64,000 nt of DNA from Bugula neritina. Its lineage: Eukaryota; Bryozoa; Gymnolaemata; Cheilostomatida; Bugulidae. Positions 59,401 to 64,000 of the stretch are shown one piece after another. The notes beneath the pieces are model-generated. The model searched no databases. It was not told where the DNA came from and saw only the letters and a list, made by a program, of their open reading frames with translations. Position numbers and translations under genes: made by a program. Location of the stretch: assembly GCA_964035545.1 (NCBI GenBank), contig OZ037765.1:24980504-25044503 (forward strand). The letters are read 5' to 3'. Position 1 is the first letter of the stretch. Each line of letters opens with the position of its first letter.

Positions 59401-62400
59401 CATGCCGGCCTCAGAAACTTACAATAGTTCTAAATTCCACTCTGATGTGTTTGAGTTTCGGATATCGGTTTTATCTCGTCGTAGCAGACACAGAGCTGGC
59501 ACACGGTATAAACGTCGAGGGGTTGATTCAAAGGGAGATTGCGCCAACTTTGTTGAAACTGAACAGGTTGGTGATTTATATACTGTAAGTAGCACGCACT
59601 GCGTGTGCGAATCTGTTGCAAGGCACAGTATTGTTTAAGAAAGTTAAGTGAAAATAGTTTCGTGTTAGTTAATTTTTTCCAATCATTCACAAATAGAGTA
59701 AAAGCTCTTTCTTTTTAGATTGTTCACTTCCAGAACCACACAGTATCCTATGTTCAGGTTAGAGGCAGCATACCAGTCTACTGGAGTCAGCCAGGTCATA
59801 AGTACAGACCACCTCCTATTCTGGATAAAGGTGAGGTGCATTATAGAGCCTACCAGAAGAGCTTCCTGTTCGTGATATTCCACATTTTTTATTGTTCCTA
59901 GTGTTCAATTTAAGCACTGAACGGCTTTACTGGTTAATTTAGTTTGGTTTTTAAATTCGGGAATGTTTCCTGTAGAAGGAAATTTAATGATACAAATCAT
60001 GAAACTAAATTATTAGCTTAAAATTAACCATTATGAAATCAGAATATATAGACAGTATACCTATCACGGAATTTTAAATTTTTCAAGTTATGTATAACTT
60101 TTTGTAAACTTGTAGGTGAAAAGGAAACGGAAGAAGCATTCTGCAAACACTTTGAGCAGCAAATGTCTTATTATAATGAGGTAGTCTGTTTGAGCCTTGT
60201 TGACCGACTCGGGAGAGAAAAAATAATGGCTGACGCTTTTCTCCATCACATTGTTCTCTACAATCACTCGAATGTTGCTTATGTAGCCTTTGATTTCCAT
60301 GAGTATTGGTGAGTATGTACTGTACTACTCGTTGATTCTATAAGTTTTACAATTAGGGTGTTCTTGTTGGTGAACACAACTCCTAATTATCAATTGAATA
60401 CCAGGAACATTGGGAAAGGGTCTATTATTTGTGTTTTGTTTCAGCCGTGGAATGCAATTCGACAATGTCCTGATGTTGACAGAGGCTGTTAAAGATATTA
60501 TTAAGAAACACAAGTACTGCTGGTAAGCGATTTTTGTACAACATTTTATAGCTTGAGAAATATTTATGAAATAATCACAAAATAGACATTGTATGAACGT
60601 AACCCAGACTGCTATCCCTGGTTTCTATTGAAGCCTTTTGTGTTGTAGGGTTGACGGTCAGGGCATGATCTGTGAGCAGGAGGGTGTGTTTAGAGTCAAC
60701 TGCATAGACTGCTTAGACCGAACCAATGTTGTACAGACCGCACTAGCTCGAGTCATAGTTGACCTGCAGGTAACGGTATTCTACATAAGCTACTCTTTGC
60801 GTTTTTGCGGCATAGTTCTTGAATTATTTTGTGGCGTGAGATAGAAAACAAAAAAATAAAATATTAAAAATAAATAACAGCCATATTACATTTAGGGTCT
60901 TAGTCACTAGGTGGCTGACTCTACACACCTATTCAGTTAAAAAGTCATCAATTTGTATCATGTAAAGCATTAGAATGTATAGAAAATTATCGAGAAAACT
61001 AAATATACTTTAGCTGTTGTTTGTAGGTTCGAAAGTTAGGCTTGCTCACTCCTGATGAAGAGCTACCTGACAATGCCAAACATATGTTCAATCAGCTGTG
61101 GGCAAACAATGGTGACTCTATAAGCAGGCAGTATGCTGGTACAGCTGCCATGAAAGGTGACTACACCAGAACTGGCGAGAGAAAGTTCTCTGGTCTCATG
61201 AGAGATGGCGTGAAATCAGCCAACAGGTGGGAAAATATTTAAGTTAGAAATACATGTTTATATGAAGTTTTTAGTTGGTATCGATTATATAGTTTTATAC
61301 TGGATGAAAATATATTTTCAATATTTACAATGATACTATTATACTAGCATATTGCATTGTTGTGCTCTTAAATTTAGTTTTAGTTTTAGCACAGTTGCTA
61401 TACGTTGTATTCATTTATGTTTCATGTTGGTCCTGAATTTCAGATACCTGATACACAGGTTCAAGGACATGTATCGACAAGCTGCTATTGACATACAAGT
61501 AGGTCAGCCTGTTGACTCAGAAATACTCACTCTGCTGACTCGTGGGCAGCAAGTGGTGGAGAATCAGCAAGATGAAATTGACTACATACGGTATATTGCT
61601 TACTAGATGTATGATATATAATACATAAGTCCTGTCCACTTTACTGCAATGCTAGTGGTATTTTGGTTGTGGCTGGAAACAGAAAAACTAATGCAATTAA
61701 AAATCAACTACTCTTATAATATGTATTTTTTGTATAATTTCCAACTTGAGTAACACAATGCCTTTGAATTTGTCATTTTTTGTTATAAAAACTTTTTACG
61801 AAGGATACGGAGTTGTGATCTTTTTAAGTAAAGTATCTGTTACGTTCTGCTCAGTCTTATTTTAATTTTTGTTGTAAAAGTACAAACATACTGGGTGTAA
61901 ATGTTGTGGGAAGCATTCAGCTATATATGTCCTGTGTGTCTGAATCGTGCAAGTTTTTCCTATGTGTTGCTGCAATGGGAGAGGGATGAAAGTGCTCAAT
62001 GAGCTGTATTTTTATTGGTGAATTATGCTAAATCACTCATTGAGACTGCCACTACTAGATGCCCTATTAACTTGATTAGTGATAATGTCCAAAGCATCTT
62101 TTACCAGAAGCCGGAAATGCAGTTCAGCTGCTCACAAAGCTGATACTAGCAAAATCCTACTAGCATTATTAGTTTTAAAAAATCTATGACCTCTGCTAAA
62201 TAATCTAATTTAATTGGGCACAAATTAAAGCTAAAACCTTGCAGCACTTCAATTATAGGAATTTTATTAATCAGACAAGTATGGTCGTCTGAAAGAAAGA
62301 TTGCTTGTGTAGCTCAACTCTTCACTTATACTCTTGCTTTCATGCAATGTTTAACAGTGTTTGCACATCTGCTGTGCTGGACACTAGTGCTAAGCTTTTC

Positions 62401-64000
62401 TTGCTTCTATGTCTATAGGGAGAAAGCTAATGATGTAGTGTCTGTGATAGAAGAGGCTAGAAATACGCTAATTATTGAACCAGAGCAGTGTCTAGGAGGC
62501 TGGGCTGTTATCTCTTTGGATGAAAAGCAGTAAGTCAAAGCTCTCTTCTGGACTTCAAGTGTTATTTCTTTTAAATATTATATTTAAATCGCAGGTTACT
62601 GAAATTATAAATTATTAGATTTTATTAACTCAGCTGGACGAAAAAACTAGTTTTAGGTTATATAACCATTGATTAACATATGTAAAAGCTGTTATTAGTC
62701 TTCTGTTATAGCTTGATATGTCTGGTTGTCTTATGTATTTGCTATATTAGAAACAAAATCTAATGTCCAAGTTGTTTATTAGCTTTATTGTTTATTGCTA
62801 TAAGCAAATGTCAAGGTTGAAACTTGTTGCAATAACCTTCTTGTATATGTACCCATTATTACGAATGGCTCAAGTATTTCTATTCCTCGTGTTTTATTTA
62901 ACTAAATGTTTCTTAAACTGTGCTTGTCAAATGCATCACAGGGAAGGTACGCTACAAGACAATGAGATGGATACTATTGTGCTGCTAACCAATGCCTTTT
63001 ACTACATCATAACATATGATGATGAATTAGATTGTTTAACTGACTATCAGAAGATACCTATATCCCATCTCTACGCCATAGATATAGGTTTGTTCATTTA
63101 ATACTTGTTATTTTTCAATAATTTTATGATTTTTAGCGTTTTCTTTCAGAATATTTAATTTTTAAACAATAATGATAAATCATTTTAACTATTAAAATGT
63201 GTTCAGTAAAAAGTTCTTTTAGCTTTAATGGAATGATAATTTTTCTGAAATATGACCAAGAGTTTGACTACTGTAACTAAGATTTTCAGTTCAAATAATT
63301 TACTAACATCTAATAATGAAGTGAAAGATACAAAAGCATATTTAGTTTTTCTGAATTCTTATTGACTGTACATTGATTTTAGGTCTGCATTCTTCATCTG
63401 TGTTCAAAAGTAAGTTTCAATGTATGCGCTTGTGGTACAAGTATTATGGGGAAGCTGGTTATTTTCACACATTCCGAGTGCCTAATGTCCGGGCATTCAA
63501 CAACTCCATTGTTCAGATCAAAGATTTTGAAGAGGAAAAAGGTTTGTTTTACAAACTTTTTAGTCCAGCAGTTTTCCAATTTTGCCATGTTGATGTTGGT
63601 TTAACACTTGGTTTTATGTTTTATATAATATGTTTTTACGTTATGTTTCTATATAACAGAAATACTGCAAGCAATTGCTGACACTTTCAAGGTGACATGT
63701 GAACAGTGTGCGGGGCTGGTGAATATTCGGCAGGTCCGGATTGAAAAGTATGTCGCTATCAAATTCTTAAATGTCCTGTTAAAAATGTTAAATATGTTTT
63801 ACTGCAGCACCACTAGTATACTAGAATTACTCTGTACTAGTTGACAAATAATTTTAGCTGTCAATATTTGTTAATGTAAAGCAAATCCTATTTGGCTTCA
63901 GGCTTTTCATATTTAGGTGACTGATATTATATGAATATTTTTTATATTTCAATTTTAGCAAAAGGTTTCGTTGTGTTGCAAAGCGCTCTATACAAGAAAC
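53276..64000 (+). CDS. INPP5F: Phosphatidylinositide phosphatase SAC2 (INPP5F), 5' part
   Basis: A Sac-family phosphatase; the animal enzyme removes the 4-phosphate of PI4P on endosomes and coated pits. Exons: 53276-53372, 53528-53608, 54761-54900, 56988-57116, 57975-58022, 58598-58645, 58991-59170, 59336-59566, 59719-59830, 60116-60308, 60445-60522, 60649-60769, 61027-61226, 61444-61590, 62419-62529, 62942-63087, 63383-63541, 63660-63747, then 63959 beyond the edge; 783 codons visible. The start [12 protein letters not shown] resembles the human N-terminus. The catalytic CX5R(T) loop is [10 protein letters not shown] (Cys464, Arg470). Other Sac hallmarks are [34 protein letters not shown] and [15 protein letters not shown]. 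From about residue 600 the hSac2 homology domain follows ([35 protein letters not shown]). The C-terminal tail is outside the window. Exons 4-6 are short and less conserved. Confidence 0.93.
54339..54388. repeat. Perfect 13-bp inverted repeat (hairpin) in INPP5F intron 2
   Basis: AACCACCTGCTGG (54346-54358) and its exact complement (54371-54383) flank a 12-nt spacer; outer GTTAC/GTAAC pairs extend the stem after a 2-nt bulge. Each arm carries an E-box-like CACCTG/CAGGTG. The spacer itself contains GGCATTTGCC, a second small palindrome. It is unusually G+C-rich for this intron. Confidence 0.8.
56012..56907. mobile_element. MITE (non-autonomous DNA transposon) in INPP5F intron 3
   Basis: Terminal inverted repeats of about 35 bp: the left starts AGGCCTGGCCACACGATCGT and the right, read in reverse, AGCCCTGGCCACACGATCGT, with only two mismatches over the first 35 bases. 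The element is flanked by TAA on both sides (56009-56011 and 56908-56910), fitting a 3-bp target duplication as in PIF/Harbinger elements. It has no transposase. Inside are a 13-bp hairpin (56105-56117 with 56126-56138, ATCGTCATCGTTG arms) and a long TA run. It ends 80 bp before INPP5F exon 4. Confidence 0.9.
56334..56422. repeat. (TA)n microsatellite inside the MITE
   Basis: An almost pure TA dinucleotide run of about 44 units lies in the interior of the MITE. The open frame covering it is an artefact. Confidence 0.95.

Overview
The window is nuclear DNA of an intron-rich, strongly A+T-rich animal genome. It holds six protein-coding genes, all split by short GT-AG introns. The proteins (cytosolic CysRS, WDR11, RNA polymerase II subunit RPB2, the Sac2-type lipid phosphatase INPP5F and two DD3-3-like secreted proteins) and the non-LTR retrotransposon fragments point to an invertebrate metazoan. 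DD3-3-like genes are commonly annotated in marine invertebrates. The phylum cannot be fixed from this sequence. There are no operons, CRISPR arrays, rRNA genes or bacterial features.

Layout. (1) 454-6955, minus: a DD3-3-like gene whose 3' end runs off the left edge. (2) 9879-16633, plus: a complete DD3-3-like paralogue, head-to-head with the first; a LINE tail fragment and a simple-repeat array lie between them. (3) 20013-27413, plus: CARS1, complete, 738 codons over 17 exons. (4) 29898-42294, plus: WDR11, complete, 1186 codons over 27 exons; its introns carry a LINE scrap, an antisense tRNA-like element and a 33-bp minisatellite. (5) 42515-51226, minus: POLR2B, complete, 1172 codons over 21 exons, including a 16-nt first coding exon. 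It is tail-to-tail with WDR11, with only about 220 bp between the stop codons. (6) 53276 to the right edge, plus: INPP5F, 5' part only (Sac domain and most of the hSac2 domain). One intron holds an 896-bp MITE with TAA target duplications.

I built the exon models by hand from splice signals, reading frame and recognisable family sequence. The exon phases close exactly in all four complete models (673, 738, 1186 and 1172 codons including no internal stops), which is good internal support. The genes are not functionally linked, apart from the two DD3-3 paralogues. CARS1 and POLR2B are housekeeping genes. WDR11 and INPP5F both act in endosome and trans-Golgi membrane traffic; they are also neighbours in human 10q26, so their proximity here may be an old linkage.

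The intergenic spacers share one striking feature. Each of the four non-convergent spacers carries a degenerate array built on TAATAC/TAATAG-like hexamers (or the complement), placed roughly 0.5-2 kb from start codons. The one convergent spacer has none. Other points of interest are AG acceptor-like sites just upstream of most start codons, intron-position differences between the DD3-3 paralogues, and tandem repeats that abut splice sites in WDR11 and POLR2B.
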